Assembly: GCA_017541265.1 (NCBI GenBank)
Contig: JAFXZK010000018.1
Location: forward strand, 1-38,117
Direction: 5' to 3'
DNA: 38,117 bases
From: Bacteroidaceae bacterium
GTDB lineage: Bacteria; Bacteroidota; Bacteroidia; Bacteroidales; Bacteroidaceae
Shown here: in pieces, positions 1 to 7,134 of the stretch
Position numbering within the stretch: position 1 is the stretch's first letter
Layout: every line of letters begins with the position of its first letter
The notes under the pieces: model-generated
What the model was told of the DNA's origin: nothing
Seen by the model: the letters and a program-made list of their open reading frames with translations, nothing else
Databases searched by the model: none
Translations under genes and position numbers: made by a program

Positions 1-1
1 C

Positions 2-565
2 ATCTATCCCGACCGCATCGAATCACTCAATATCACAGGCAAGGTCATCAAGAGCCATCATAACGTTGGAGGACTGCCCAAAGAAATGAATTTACAACTC
101 TGCGAACCGCTGAAGTGGCTCTTCAAGGACGAAGTGCGCCGCGTAGGCCGGCAGCTCGGCATTCCCGAACACCTCATAGGCCGCCATCCCTTCCCCGGCC
201 CTGGCTTGGCAGTCCGCATCCTCGGTGCCATTACGCCCGAAAAGGTGCGTGTCCTGCAGGAAGCCGACGACATCTACATCCAAGCCTTGCGCGACTGGGG
301 ACTTTACGACCAGGTTTGGCAGGCAGGCGCCATCTTGCTCTCCGAGGTCCGCAGCGTAGGCGTTATGGGCGACGAGCGTACCTACGAAAACCCTGTCGCA
401 CTGCGGGCAGTAACCAGCACTGACGCGATGACGGCCGACTGGGCGCACCTGCCCTACGACTTCCTCGCAAAAGTCTCGAACGACATCATCAACAAGGTCA
501 AGGGCGTTAACCGCGTCTGCTACGACATCTCGTCGAAGCCACCATCGACAATCGAATGGGAATAG
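2..565 (+). CDS. guaA: GMP synthase (glutamine-hydrolysing), C-terminal part
   Basis: This is the 3' end of the gene for GMP synthase, which aminates XMP to GMP with ammonia from glutamine in the last step of guanine nucleotide synthesis. The frame is open from base 2, so the N-terminal amidotransferase domain and most of the ATP pyrophosphatase domain lie outside the window. The 187 visible residues carry the conserved [10 protein letters not shown] segment, the [15 protein letters not shown] block that binds [14 protein letters not shown], and the terminal KPPSTIEWE, where the family ends KPPATIEWE. These are hallmark sequences of the C-terminal dimerisation domain. The stop is TAG at 563-565. 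The gene is intact as far as it can be seen, and a separate promoter for ndk follows, so it is probably the last gene of its transcript. Confidence 0.97.
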   Translation: MYPDRIESLNITGKVIKSHHNVGGLPKEMNLQLCEPLKWLFKDEVRRVGRQLGIPEHLIGRHPFPGPGLAVRILGAITPEKVRVLQEADDIYIQALRDWGLYDQVWQAGAILLSEVRSVGVMGDERTYENPVALRAVTSTDAMTADWAHLPYDFLAKVSNDIINKVKGVNRVCYDISSKPPSTIEWE

Positions 566-617
566 CGTGACCGTTCGTGACAGTTCGCGTGGCAGTTCGT
601 TAAAAATACTAAAAGCA

Positions 618-649
618 TTTGGTAATCACGCGAAATTGTCGTACCTTTG
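618..649 (+). promoter_or_regulatory. Bacteroidetes-type promoter for ndk
   Basis: TTTG at 618-621, a 20 bp spacer, and TACCTTTG at 642-649 match the -33/-7 consensus of the Bacteroidetes primary sigma factor. The start codon of ndk at 709 leaves a leader of about 50 nt. The assignment is by motif match only. Confidence 0.75.
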
Positions 650-708
650 CAGCCGGAAACGTAGAAAACGTCTCTTCCGCCAAAGGATAAAACGAGACCG
701 AACACGAA

Positions 709-1170
709 ATGGAAAGAACCCTGGTGCTGCTCAAACCGAGCACTGTGATGAGAGGCCTCATAGGCGAAGTCACAAGCCGATTCGAGAAAAAAGGGCTGCG
801 CATCGTCGGCATGAAGATGCTCTGGCTCAACGACGAGATCCTCAACGAACACTACGCTCACCTCGTGGGCAAGCCCTTCTTCCCCGCACTCAAGGCTTCC
901 ATGATGCGCACACCGGTCGTGGCGATGTGCCTTGAAGGCACGGATGCCATTGAAGTGGTACGCTTCATCACTGGCTACACCAACGGACGCAAGGCAGAAC
1001 CCGGAACCATCCGTGGCGACTACTGCATGAGCAACCAGCAGAACATCGTCCATGCCTCCGACTCGCCCACATCCGCAGCCATCGAACTCAAGCGTTTCTT
1101 CAAGCCGGAAGAACTCTTCGACATGGGCGACCTCAACATGGACCGTCTCTATTCAATAGACCTTTCCTGA
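709..1170 (+). CDS. ndk: Nucleoside diphosphate kinase
   Basis: This cytoplasmic enzyme moves the gamma phosphate of ATP to nucleoside diphosphates through a phosphohistidine. The 153 residues match the usual length of about 150. The sequence starts MERTLVLLKPSTV, where the family has the phosphate-binding K-P-D/S segment, has KAEPGTIRGDY at 95-105, and carries the active-site motif NIVHASDS with His115 as the phosphorylated residue. The start is the first ATG after a well-matched promoter. It lies 143 bp after guaA, giving two neighbouring purine nucleotide genes, although the promoter between them suggests separate transcription. Nothing odd is seen in the protein. Confidence 0.97.
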   Translation: MERTLVLLKPSTVMRGLIGEVTSRFEKKGLRIVGMKMLWLNDEILNEHYAHLVGKPFFPALKASMMRTPVVAMCLEGTDAIEVVRFITGYTNGRKAEPGTIRGDYCMSNQQNIVHASDSPTSAAIELKRFFKPEELFDMGDLNMDRLYSIDLS

Positions 1171-1210
1171 AAAGTTAAAAGGTAAAAAAGTTAAAAAGTC
1201 TAAAAAGCCT
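1171..1210 (+). repeat. A-rich short-period repeat between ndk and the M23 gene
   Basis: After the ndk stop the DNA reads as units of 7 to 9 bases of the form AAAAGTT, AAAAGGT, AAAAAAGTT, AAAAAGTCT, AAAAAGCCT. No hairpin terminator or clear promoter was seen here, so the peptidase gene may be read from the ndk transcript. Confidence 0.5.
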
Positions 1211-1221
1211 ACACAAGATAC

Positions 1222-2217
1222 ATGAAGTTTTTCACCACCCTTTTCCTGCTTTTTGCTCAATTATCGATTTTCAATTTCCAATCCTCAATTGCTACAGCAC
1301 AAGACCGTCTGGCAAGCATTGCGCCCATCGACCGCAAGATGCGTGCCATTGACAGCATATCGCTGATGCGGCTCGGCGAACAGGAGGCCCTTGCCAACCT
1401 GGAGTTCCCCGCCGCAGCACTCTACCCCAATTGGAACAACGACTACACACGTTCATACGACGTGGCACTTCCCTCCGAATACAAGATTGACCTGCGCGAC
1501 TTCCACATGCCGTGCGAAAGCCGCATGATTACCAGCCACTACGGATACCGCCGCTCCTTCCGCCGCCAGCACTACGGCACGGACATCAAGGTCTTTGTGG
1601 GCGATACCATTCGCGCCGCTTTCTCCGGCAAGGTGCGCGTCGTTGAAGACCAAGGCTACCGCAGAGGCTATGGCAAGTATGTGGTCATACGCCATCCCAA
1701 CGGACTGGAAACTGTTTACGGTCACTTGAGCAGGCATCTTGTCAAGCCCGACCAGATTGTCAGGGCAGGCGAAGTGATTGGACTGGGTGGCAACACCGGA
1801 CGCTCCACTGGCTCACACCTCCACTTCGAGACGCGCTTCCTCGGACAGTTCATCAACCCCGAGAAGCTCTTTGACTTCGAGGCACAGGACGTGAAGGGCG
1901 ACTACTACCTCTTCTGCTCAAACGGTCGTGGTGCCCTATTGGCTTCTGCCGACAACGTCGAGGGCGGCGAAGAGGAGATGGACGAAGAGACAGCCCGCGC
2001 ACTCATGGCTAAGGAAGCCGAGAGCGAGGCATTCCAGAAGAAGAAGATGCAAGAGATGCGGACAAAGCCCCGCACACATGTTCATAAGGTCAAGTCGGGC
2101 GAGACACTTTCTTCTATCGCACGCAAGTGCGGCACAACCATCGATAAGCTCTGCCGCATGAACAACATCAAGCGCACCACTATTCTGCGCCCCGGACAAA
2201 TCCTACGATACAGCTGA
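1222..2217 (+). CDS. Secreted M23 (LytM-type) metallopeptidase with C-terminal LysM domain
   Basis: This is a predicted peptidoglycan endopeptidase of 331 residues acting in the periplasm. Residues 1-27 form a signal peptide ending in ATAQ. The peptidase M23 domain spans roughly 95-215 and keeps the zinc and catalytic residues: His117 and Asp121 in HYGTD, His168 in YGHLS, and His199/His201 in HLHFE. An acidic, charged linker at about 245-285 leads to one LysM domain at about 287-330 (VKSGETLSSIARKCG, ending RPGQILRYS), which binds glycan strands. With all metal ligands present it should be an active hydrolase rather than a degenerate activator. The signal peptide is partly encoded by a five-unit heptamer repeat (1257-1291), which is odd for a coding region. 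The start is ATG at 1222; the hydrophobic stretch directly behind it supports the choice. Confidence 0.93.
   Translation: MKFFTTLFLLFAQLSIFNFQSSIATAQDRLASIAPIDRKMRAIDSISLMRLGEQEALANLEFPAAALYPNWNNDYTRSYDVALPSEYKIDLRDFHMPCESRMITSHYGYRRSFRRQHYGTDIKVFVGDTIRAAFSGKVRVVEDQGYRRGYGKYVVIRHPNGLETVYGHLSRHLVKPDQIVRAGEVIGLGGNTGRSTGSHLHFETRFLGQFINPEKLFDFEAQDVKGDYYLFCSNGRGALLASADNVEGGEEEMDEETARALMAKEAESEAFQKKKMQEMRTKPRTHVHKVKSGETLSSIARKCGTTIDKLCRMNNIKRTTILRPGQILRYS
1257..1291 (+). repeat. Degenerate 7-bp tandem repeat inside the signal-peptide codons
   Basis: Five consecutive 7-base units are seen: TCAATTA, TCGATTT, TCAATTT, CCAATCC, TCAATTG. They encode part of the hydrophobic core and end of the signal peptide of the M23 peptidase. 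Loss or gain of a unit would shift the frame. Confidence 0.7.
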
Positions 2218-2223
2218 TTACAG

Positions 2224-2345
2224 TTCATAGTTCATAGTCCATAGTTCATAGTTAATTTTCACGGCATAGCTTTGTGCGTTTGCCCCAACTATGAACTATG
2301 GACTAACTTTATATAAACTATTGACTATGAACTATGAACTATGGA
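2224..2345. repeat. Inverted 7-bp repeat blocks at the convergent M23/miaA junction
   Basis: Four units TTCATAG, TTCATAG, TCCATAG, TTCATAG lie at 2224-2251. The complementary units CTATGAA and CTATGGA follow at 2289-2302, and CTATTGA, CTATGAA, CTATGAA, CTATGGA at 2318-2345. The blocks are in opposite orientation, so RNA from either strand could fold, and they may act as a bidirectional terminator for the two converging genes. The miaA stop codon and last residues lie inside the right-hand block. No other gene is seen between 2218 and 2324. Confidence 0.75.
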
Positions 2346-3230
2346 CTCCACAAGCTCTTCTGTTGGCAGTGTGCCGTCGAGCCAGTGGATAGTGAAGCCG
2401 CGACGTTCCATGCCACGGAACCAAGTCATCTGCCGCTTGGCAAACTGATGGATGGCAATCTCAAGCTGTCGCACCATCTCATCATACGAAAGCTGACCCA
2501 GGCAATAAAGGGTCAGATACTTGTACTCTAATCCGTAATACATTAAATCCTCGGCAGGGACACGTTCCAAAAGGCGGCGCACCTCGCCCACCATGTCTTC
2601 TTGCTCCAGACGGCGGCGCAGCCTCTCGCTGATGCGCTGGCGGCGCAGTTCGCGACTGATGCTGACACCCACGATAATACTGTCTATGCAGGGGAACTCC
2701 CTTTCGAGCGTACCGTGCTCACGGTAGTAAGCCTGTATCTCGATGGCACGGATGGCCCGTTTCGGCGTATCGAGGTCCGTGACGTTGTGCAACGTCTTGT
2801 AGCCTTCGAGAATTATCTTCAACTCATCCAAAGACAAATCCTTCAGCCTTTCCCTTAATGCAGGGTTCTCCGGTACTGCCTCCATCTTGTAGCCCTTGAG
2901 GACTGACTCGATGTAGAGTCCTGTGCCGCCACAGAGAATAGGCTGCCGGTGGCGCGAAAGGATGTCGTCGTATGCTGCATGGAAGTCCTGCTGATAGCGA
3001 AAGAGGTTGTACTTCTCTCCCGCCTCGCAGATATCAATAAGGTGGAAGGGAATATGCTTCCCTTCCACCGTATAATCAGCCAAATCTTTACCTGTTCCGA
3101 TGTCCATGCCCCGATACACCTGCCTGCTGTCTGCGCTGATAATTTCAGCATCGCCAAGACGGGCGGCGAGGTGTGCGGCAAGCGTTGTCTTGCCGGAGGC
3201 CGTTGGGCCAAGGATGGTAATGAGTGGCAC
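2325..3230 (-). CDS. miaA: tRNA dimethylallyltransferase
   Basis: MiaA transfers a dimethylallyl group to N6 of adenosine 37 in tRNAs that read UNN codons. The 301 residues match the family length. Visible motifs are the P-loop GPTASGKTT at 8-16, the SADSRQVYRGMDIGTGK block that binds the prenyl donor, the following DIC segment, and the later TKRQMTWFRG-type sequence (AKRQMTWFRGMERRG). The start is GTG at 3228-3230, placed 8 bp after the stop of the upstream 52-residue gene, which suggests translational coupling. The last six residues, IVHSS with the preceding Ser, are encoded by the start of a 7-bp repeat block, so the native C-terminus seems to have been set by repeat DNA. Confidence 0.96.
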   Translation of the reverse strand: MPLITILGPTASGKTTLAAHLAARLGDAEIISADSRQVYRGMDIGTGKDLADYTVEGKHIPFHLIDICEAGEKYNLFRYQQDFHAAYDDILSRHRQPILCGGTGLYIESVLKGYKMEAVPENPALRERLKDLSLDELKIILEGYKTLHNVTDLDTPKRAIRAIEIQAYYREHGTLEREFPCIDSIIVGVSISRELRRQRISERLRRRLEQEDMVGEVRRLLERVPAEDLMYYGLEYKYLTLYCLGQLSYDEMVRQLEIAIHQFAKRQMTWFRGMERRGFTIHWLDGTLPTEELVESIVHSS

Positions 3231-3238
3231 CTTAAAGC

Positions 3239-3397
3239 TTACTCTTTTTCGTCATTACCCCAGAAATCCCAGCTCTCATCCTCCTTGGTGAGGACTTCGC
3301 CATTGGCATCGGCGCTGCCGCTCATCAAGCTGACAGCCATCATGTTCTGTACTTCTGCTTCGTTGACCTGCAGTGCAGGCATCATATATGTCTTCAT
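3239..3397 (-). CDS. 52-residue peptide upstream of miaA
   Basis: ATG at 3395-3397 opens a frame of 52 codons ending at TAA 3239-3241. The peptide begins MKTYMMPALQVNEAEVQNMM, passes through AVSLMSGSADANG, and ends acidic and aromatic (KEDESWDFWGNDEKE). Short peptides with this plan, a basic start then P-x-x-x-V and an MAVSL segment followed by a Trp-rich acidic end, are common in Prevotella as I recall; the function is unknown. It has no signal peptide or membrane segment. It sits 8 bp before miaA and is probably cotranscribed with it. Its leader holds a 31 bp sequence also found before the gene at 31177. It is too short to be a certain gene, but the spacing and composition support it. Confidence 0.7.
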   Translation of the reverse strand: MKTYMMPALQVNEAEVQNMMAVSLMSGSADANGEVLTKEDESWDFWGNDEKE

Positions 3398-3426
3398 AAT
3401 TTTCGATTTGACGATTTACTATTTAT
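3396..3426 (-). repeat. 31-bp leader repeat, copy 1
   Basis: On the minus strand the sequence directly before and into the start codon at 3397 is a 31 bp stretch that agrees at 28 positions with 31142-31172 on the plus strand, also just before a start codon. It is built of roughly 7-base units such as AAATAGT, AAATCGT, CAAATCG. Confidence 0.75.
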
Positions 3427-3454
3427 TAACTATTTTGTCATTTACCCCGCTGTT

Positions 3455-3563
3455 CTGGCGGATTTGTAATCCGCCAGCATAGAGTATAAGCATTTGTAAT
3501 GCGATAATACATGTCGGGATTGCAAATCCCTATACTCTCTACGGTCGGATTGCAAATCCGACC
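3455..3563. repeat. Cluster of four REP-like palindromes
   Basis: Four short hairpins with 3-base loops follow each other: stem CTGGCGGATT at 3455-3477 (loop TGT), GCATT at 3490-3502 (loop TGT), GGGATT at 3516-3530 (loop GCA), and GGTCGGATT at 3543-3563 (loop GCA). The cores share GATT-loop-AATC. An outer pair, AGAGTATA at 3481-3488 and TATACTCT at 3531-3538, encloses the two middle hairpins. The position after the stop of the 755-residue gene fits an mRNA-stabilising or terminating element. The style is that of REP sequences moved by RAYT transposases, but no transposase is in the window. Confidence 0.85.
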
Positions 3564-3581
3564 GAACGGGCAATAGGGTCT

Positions 3582-5849
3582 TTACTTCAGAATCTTCTTG
3601 CCGTTCACGATGTTGATGCCTTTCTGCATCTTCTGGATGCGCTGACCTGCGAGGTTGTAAATGCCGCCCTCTGATTCTTCATTCTTCATTCTTAATTCTT
3701 CATTTATGGAGGTTGCATCGTCTTCGTTGAAGAAGAATGCCTTGACGTTGGAATCAGGAACAGTCAGATAGCAACGGTTGGCACCGACGGTGGGCTGCTC
3801 CTGAGCAACATAGTAGAAGCCAATCTTGTCGTCGATGTTCTGCAGAACATAGCTGCCAAGGGGAGCAGGAGTGTCCTCATAGACACCGGTGAGCAAGCCG
3901 GCAGTGGGAGTGCCCTTGACATAGATACCGCTGGCAGGCATCTCGAATGCCTGAGGAATCTCAACAATAACAGGCGTATGAGCAGGAACAATACCGTCAG
4001 TGATGGGTTCGAGTGTCAGAACAGCCTTCTCCCCGACACCTGTAACAGTGCTTACCGTAACGAAGGATTGGTATTCGGCAGGTATAGCCACAGTGAAGGG
4101 AGCACAGAAAGTGCCGATGAGTGCGTCGCCAACCTTGAACGTTGTTTCTGCCTTGTCGCCAACCTCTACCTCAACGGGAGCGCCAGGGATATTGATGTCC
4201 AGATGAACATAGAAGTATTCGCCCTTGATGGTGCCGTTCAGCTCAACGGGGATGTCACCGAGTGTGGGACCAAGCCACATATCAACGCCTTCCTTATCGC
4301 CAGCAGTAATCTGGATGTTGCCATCATAGGAGAAGTTTCCCTGATTGTTTATCTGGAGATCAGGCACTGTGACGTTACCCACATTTGCAAGAGCGCCACC
4401 AAGGTCAAGGCTGAAGTTCTTAAGACTGAAGTCAATAGTGTTGTCATTGTTGAATGTCACCTCAATGGGAGCAGCAACAGGTGCATCATGTGCTACAGAC
4501 ACATACTTGTCATAGACAACAGGTTCATCAGGATAAATAAGTTCAATGTCGTCAATATACATATGGTCACCCGTCTGACCTTGGCCAGGATCAGCATTAG
4601 TGGAGATGTTGACGAGAATGTATATTTGACCATCAGGATTGTTGCCAGTCGCAACAAAAGGAATCGTTAGCTCTTTCCATTCACCATTGGTAGAAGGGAA
4701 ATCATACTCCGCTTTAGCAATAACCAAGTTCCTGTTATTATCGCTATCGTAACTGTCAGAACTATATGTGATATAGTTGCCATTCCCATGAACAATTGCT
4801 TGGACATGTGCATTGGGATGCTGCGTATTTACAGCAGCAGGAACAAACTTTACCCAAATCTTCATAGCAGAAGGAACCTTAGAAAGTGTCTCACTCTTCT
4901 TGGGGTCAGAAGTTTTGCTATAGTTGTAGTTATTCTTGGCAGAAGCCGAAGTGGCACCTGCATTGATACAACCTGTTGTAAGATTACCCTGAGCAACAAC
5001 ACCCAAAACACTACGAGACCAGATGTCGGCGCAATAGAGACCGTTGCTGCCAGGACGATTATCTTCTACCATCTGAACCTGCTGTGCGCTGGACAAGCTT
5101 GCCAAACTACCTTCAGCTGTCTCGAAAGAGTTCCAGTTGTCGGGAGCATGATTGCTGGAGGTTACGCCACGCCAGTCCTCGAAGTCGCCATTGCCAATCT
5201 GAGTAATACCAGCTGTAGTGTTGTCGATAACAGTTACGACAAACGAAATGTCCTCGAAGTCTTGTGCTGAAGCAGTAATCCTTGCAGAGCCAGCACCTAC
5301 AGGAGTAAGTTTGCCCTCTGCATCCACAGTTGCAACGGCTTCGTTGCTGGAAGCGTATGTAGGAGTTACTCCCTCCACACTCATACCGTCGTTTGCAGCA
5401 GGGTCATCATCTATGTTCATATAGACATGGTCCGTGGCACACATGAAAACACGGCCGGAAAATTTGGCATAATAAACTTTAGATGCGGGCGTGCTTTCCG
5501 TTGCCTTTATTGTGACTGGATACGTTGTATTCGTTGATAAAGCATTTCCTGTACAATTCTCATTATCAAACCAGCCGAGGAATTCTGCTTCTCCGCTGGC
5601 CTGTGCATAAAGATAATAGGTGTGCGTAGGCGCACTGCCCTGGTTGTCTGCACCGGATTCTGCAGAGGATTCTGCTGCATAATTCGGTGCATCCGCCTGG
5701 TTTTTGTAACTTACATAAACCTTACCCTCGCCTACAGCCTTGGCTGTAATCTTGGAATAATAATCTTTATTGCTGGCAAATGCCGACACACTAAACATGG
5801 TGAACATCACCATCATCAGGCTAAGTAGCCTCGTAAACTTAAATTTCAT
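3582..5849 (-). CDS. Large secreted multidomain protein with BIG2-, PCMD- and calycin-like regions
   Basis: This 755-residue protein has a signal peptide (about 1-25, ending SAFAS) and no lipobox. In order I see a repeat-like region at about 29-132 (FLGWFDNENCTGN, InlB/B-repeat style), a BIG2-like Ig fold at about 133-209 (YASSNEAVATVDAEGKLT), a region at about 214-440 beginning GNGDFEDWRG and ending MYIDDIELIY, typical of PCMD/carbohydrate-binding folds, then a calycin-like domain at about 448-560 (IDFSLKNFSLDLGGA). The end, GGIYNLAGQR then GINIVNGKKILK, resembles the C-terminal sorting signal of type IX secretion substrates. The calycin-like part has relatives in the 7135-8214 protein. A heptamer repeat encodes the linker before the tail. 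The role is probably surface-exposed binding; no catalytic residues were recognised. Confidence 0.8.
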   Translation of the reverse strand: MKFKFTRLLSLMMVMFTMFSVSAFASNKDYYSKITAKAVGEGKVYVSYKNQADAPNYAAESSAESGADNQGSAPTHTYYLYAQASGEAEFLGWFDNENCTGNALSTNTTYPVTIKATESTPASKVYYAKFSGRVFMCATDHVYMNIDDDPAANDGMSVEGVTPTYASSNEAVATVDAEGKLTPVGAGSARITASAQDFEDISFVVTVIDNTTAGITQIGNGDFEDWRGVTSSNHAPDNWNSFETAEGSLASLSSAQQVQMVEDNRPGSNGLYCADIWSRSVLGVVAQGNLTTGCINAGATSASAKNNYNYSKTSDPKKSETLSKVPSAMKIWVKFVPAAVNTQHPNAHVQAIVHGNGNYITYSSDSYDSDNNRNLVIAKAEYDFPSTNGEWKELTIPFVATGNNPDGQIYILVNISTNADPGQGQTGDHMYIDDIELIYPDEPVVYDKYVSVAHDAPVAAPIEVTFNNDNTIDFSLKNFSLDLGGALANVGNVTVPDLQINNQGNFSYDGNIQITAGDKEGVDMWLGPTLGDIPVELNGTIKGEYFYVHLDINIPGAPVEVEVGDKAETTFKVGDALIGTFCAPFTVAIPAEYQSFVTVSTVTGVGEKAVLTLEPITDGIVPAHTPVIVEIPQAFEMPASGIYVKGTPTAGLLTGVYEDTPAPLGSYVLQNIDDKIGFYYVAQEQPTVGANRCYLTVPDSNVKAFFFNEDDATSINEELRMKNEESEGGIYNLAGQRIQKMQKGINIVNGKKILK
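3677..3704 (-). repeat. 7-bp tandem repeat inside the 755-residue gene
   Basis: Four units CTTCATT, CTTCATT, CTTAATT, CTTCATT (plus strand) encode the peptide EELRMKNEE, which sits between the folded part and the C-terminal tail of the protein. The unit length is not a multiple of three, so slippage would remove the tail from the frame. Confidence 0.75.
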
Positions 5850-5864
5850 AATAACCTTAATGAT

Positions 5865-5888
5865 TTTGTTTGTTGATTTGTTTGTTGA
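5865..5888. repeat. 12-bp perfect tandem repeat in the leader of the 755-residue gene
   Basis: TTTGTTTGTTGA occurs twice without change at 5865-5876 and 5877-5888, with a related TTGTTTGTTTT at about 5900-5910. It fills the gap between the start codon at 5849 and the stop of the DUF4105 gene. Confidence 0.7.
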
Positions 5889-5894
5889 CGTATT

Positions 5895-7049
5895 TTATTT
5901 TGTTTGTTTTCGTAAATGCTTCCATTGTCCTATGTAATTGACGGAAAGTGCCAACACGAATACGATATGAGCAGGATCGACCAATGGGTTCTCTCTGCTC
6001 GCCAACATGGCGATGCTCCAACCGAGACATATTACGCCGAAAGGCAGCAGCCACCATTTTCGCCAACACCACAAAAGGAGCGGAAGAAGGTTGAACGGTA
6101 TGATGAGCCAGCTGAAGTTGGTGCAGGGGAGCGTCGAGAACACAATCAGATAGGTAAGCAACAGGCCGAAGACTGATTGCAAGGTCAACAGCAGAAGTGA
6201 CAACGGACGCTGCATCCAGAAGCAACTTATGATGGCAAGCAACAGCAGGATGCAAGCCAGCATCACGGGCGTTAGCCAAAAGTCTTCTCCAACATCGACC
6301 GACTGACTGACCAATGTGTTTGCCTCTCCGAGGACGGGCTGCCCGCCCAACGTTGCCTTCTGCAAGACTTCTATCAGGTCGGGATAGACAACCACCTTGT
6401 CTGCAACGGCACAGGGCTGGTCGGCTTCTGTTCCTACAATGGTAAAGAGGAAGAAGCGGTTCCAGGGGAAAGCGTCAATCTGATTGCGAAGCAACGTGCG
6501 GCGTGTCTTCTTGACGAACTTCTCGTCCCACTCCCCGAAGGAAATCGTGTCGGGCTGCACCGCTGTACGAATGGCACGCAGGCAGGCAAGGGCACAGCCT
6601 CGCTTGAGGTAATCGTAAGGGAGATTCATCCCTTCCTCAACCTTGCCGTCAAGGTATTGCCAAAGCTGCTTACGCTTCTCCAGGGGGATGGTGAGGACAT
6701 ATTCAGTAATGCCCCTGCCTTCCTTTCCATAATCTGCCAGCACACGCTTCGTAGGCACAGCAGTCATGCCCATCTTCAGGTCACCTTTCAGGAATGTCAG
6801 CACCTTGTCCGTAACAGACTCTGACTCGTAGGTGTAAACCATATCAAGCCCATAGTGAGGGCATTGCATACGGATACTTGCATGACCTGCACAGGAATAG
6901 AGCACGTCGGAAGGTGTTATGGTCAGGATGCTGACCGTCACGAAGTCGTCGGCCTCGGTGATGGCAAGGGAGTCCTGTCGCGCCTGCTCAAGGCTGTCGG
7001 CCACAGCTCCTTGCCCCCTGCATACGACCGGCGACAGGAAAGCCAGCAT
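5895..7049 (-). CDS. DUF4105 family membrane protein, possibly phase-variable start
   Basis: The protein is 384 residues from the ATG at 7047-7049. An N-terminal domain at about 35-230 matches the DUF4105 family of Bacteroidetes (VLYSCAGHASIRM, YTYESESVTDKVLTFLKGDL, NLPYDYLKRGCALAC). It is followed by about five hydrophobic segments from residue 257 to the end (WLTPVMLACILLLLAIISCF and others), so the domain is likely periplasmic and anchored by a membrane bundle. The function is unknown. The start is odd: from this ATG the first residues MLAFLSPVVCRGQG make a short signal peptide without basic residues. A second ATG at 7082-7084 would give a proper one, but it is out of frame by two bases because of an AT dinucleotide tract between them. 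It may share a transcript with its neighbours. Confidence 0.85.
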   Translation of the reverse strand: MLAFLSPVVCRGQGAVADSLEQARQDSLAITEADDFVTVSILTITPSDVLYSCAGHASIRMQCPHYGLDMVYTYESESVTDKVLTFLKGDLKMGMTAVPTKRVLADYGKEGRGITEYVLTIPLEKRKQLWQYLDGKVEEGMNLPYDYLKRGCALACLRAIRTAVQPDTISFGEWDEKFVKKTRRTLLRNQIDAFPWNRFFLFTIVGTEADQPCAVADKVVVYPDLIEVLQKATLGGQPVLGEANTLVSQSVDVGEDFWLTPVMLACILLLLAIISCFWMQRPLSLLLLTLQSVFGLLLTYLIVFSTLPCTNFSWLIIPFNLLPLLLWCWRKWWLLPFGVICLGWSIAMLASRENPLVDPAHIVFVLALSVNYIGQWKHLRKQTK

Positions 7050-7064
7050 ATATATATATATATA
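7048..7064. repeat. (AT)8A dinucleotide tract at the 5' end of the DUF4105 gene
   Basis: Seventeen alternating A/T bases overlap the start codon at 7049. A 16-base stretch, 7057-7072, is repeated exactly at 31109-31124 at the end of another gene. One unit fewer would fuse the upstream ATG at 7084 to the DUF4105 frame. Confidence 0.85.
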
Positions 7065-7134
7065 ATGTATAGCCGGAGATTCATGCCACTGCGCCCTAAC
7101 GCCTTAATCTTTCAAGTATTAACCCTTTTTACCT

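Noticed and set aside
3239-3397. Toxin-antitoxin or attenuator peptide
   Set aside because: No partner gene, codon run or alternative hairpins were seen; only the peptide gene itself is reported.
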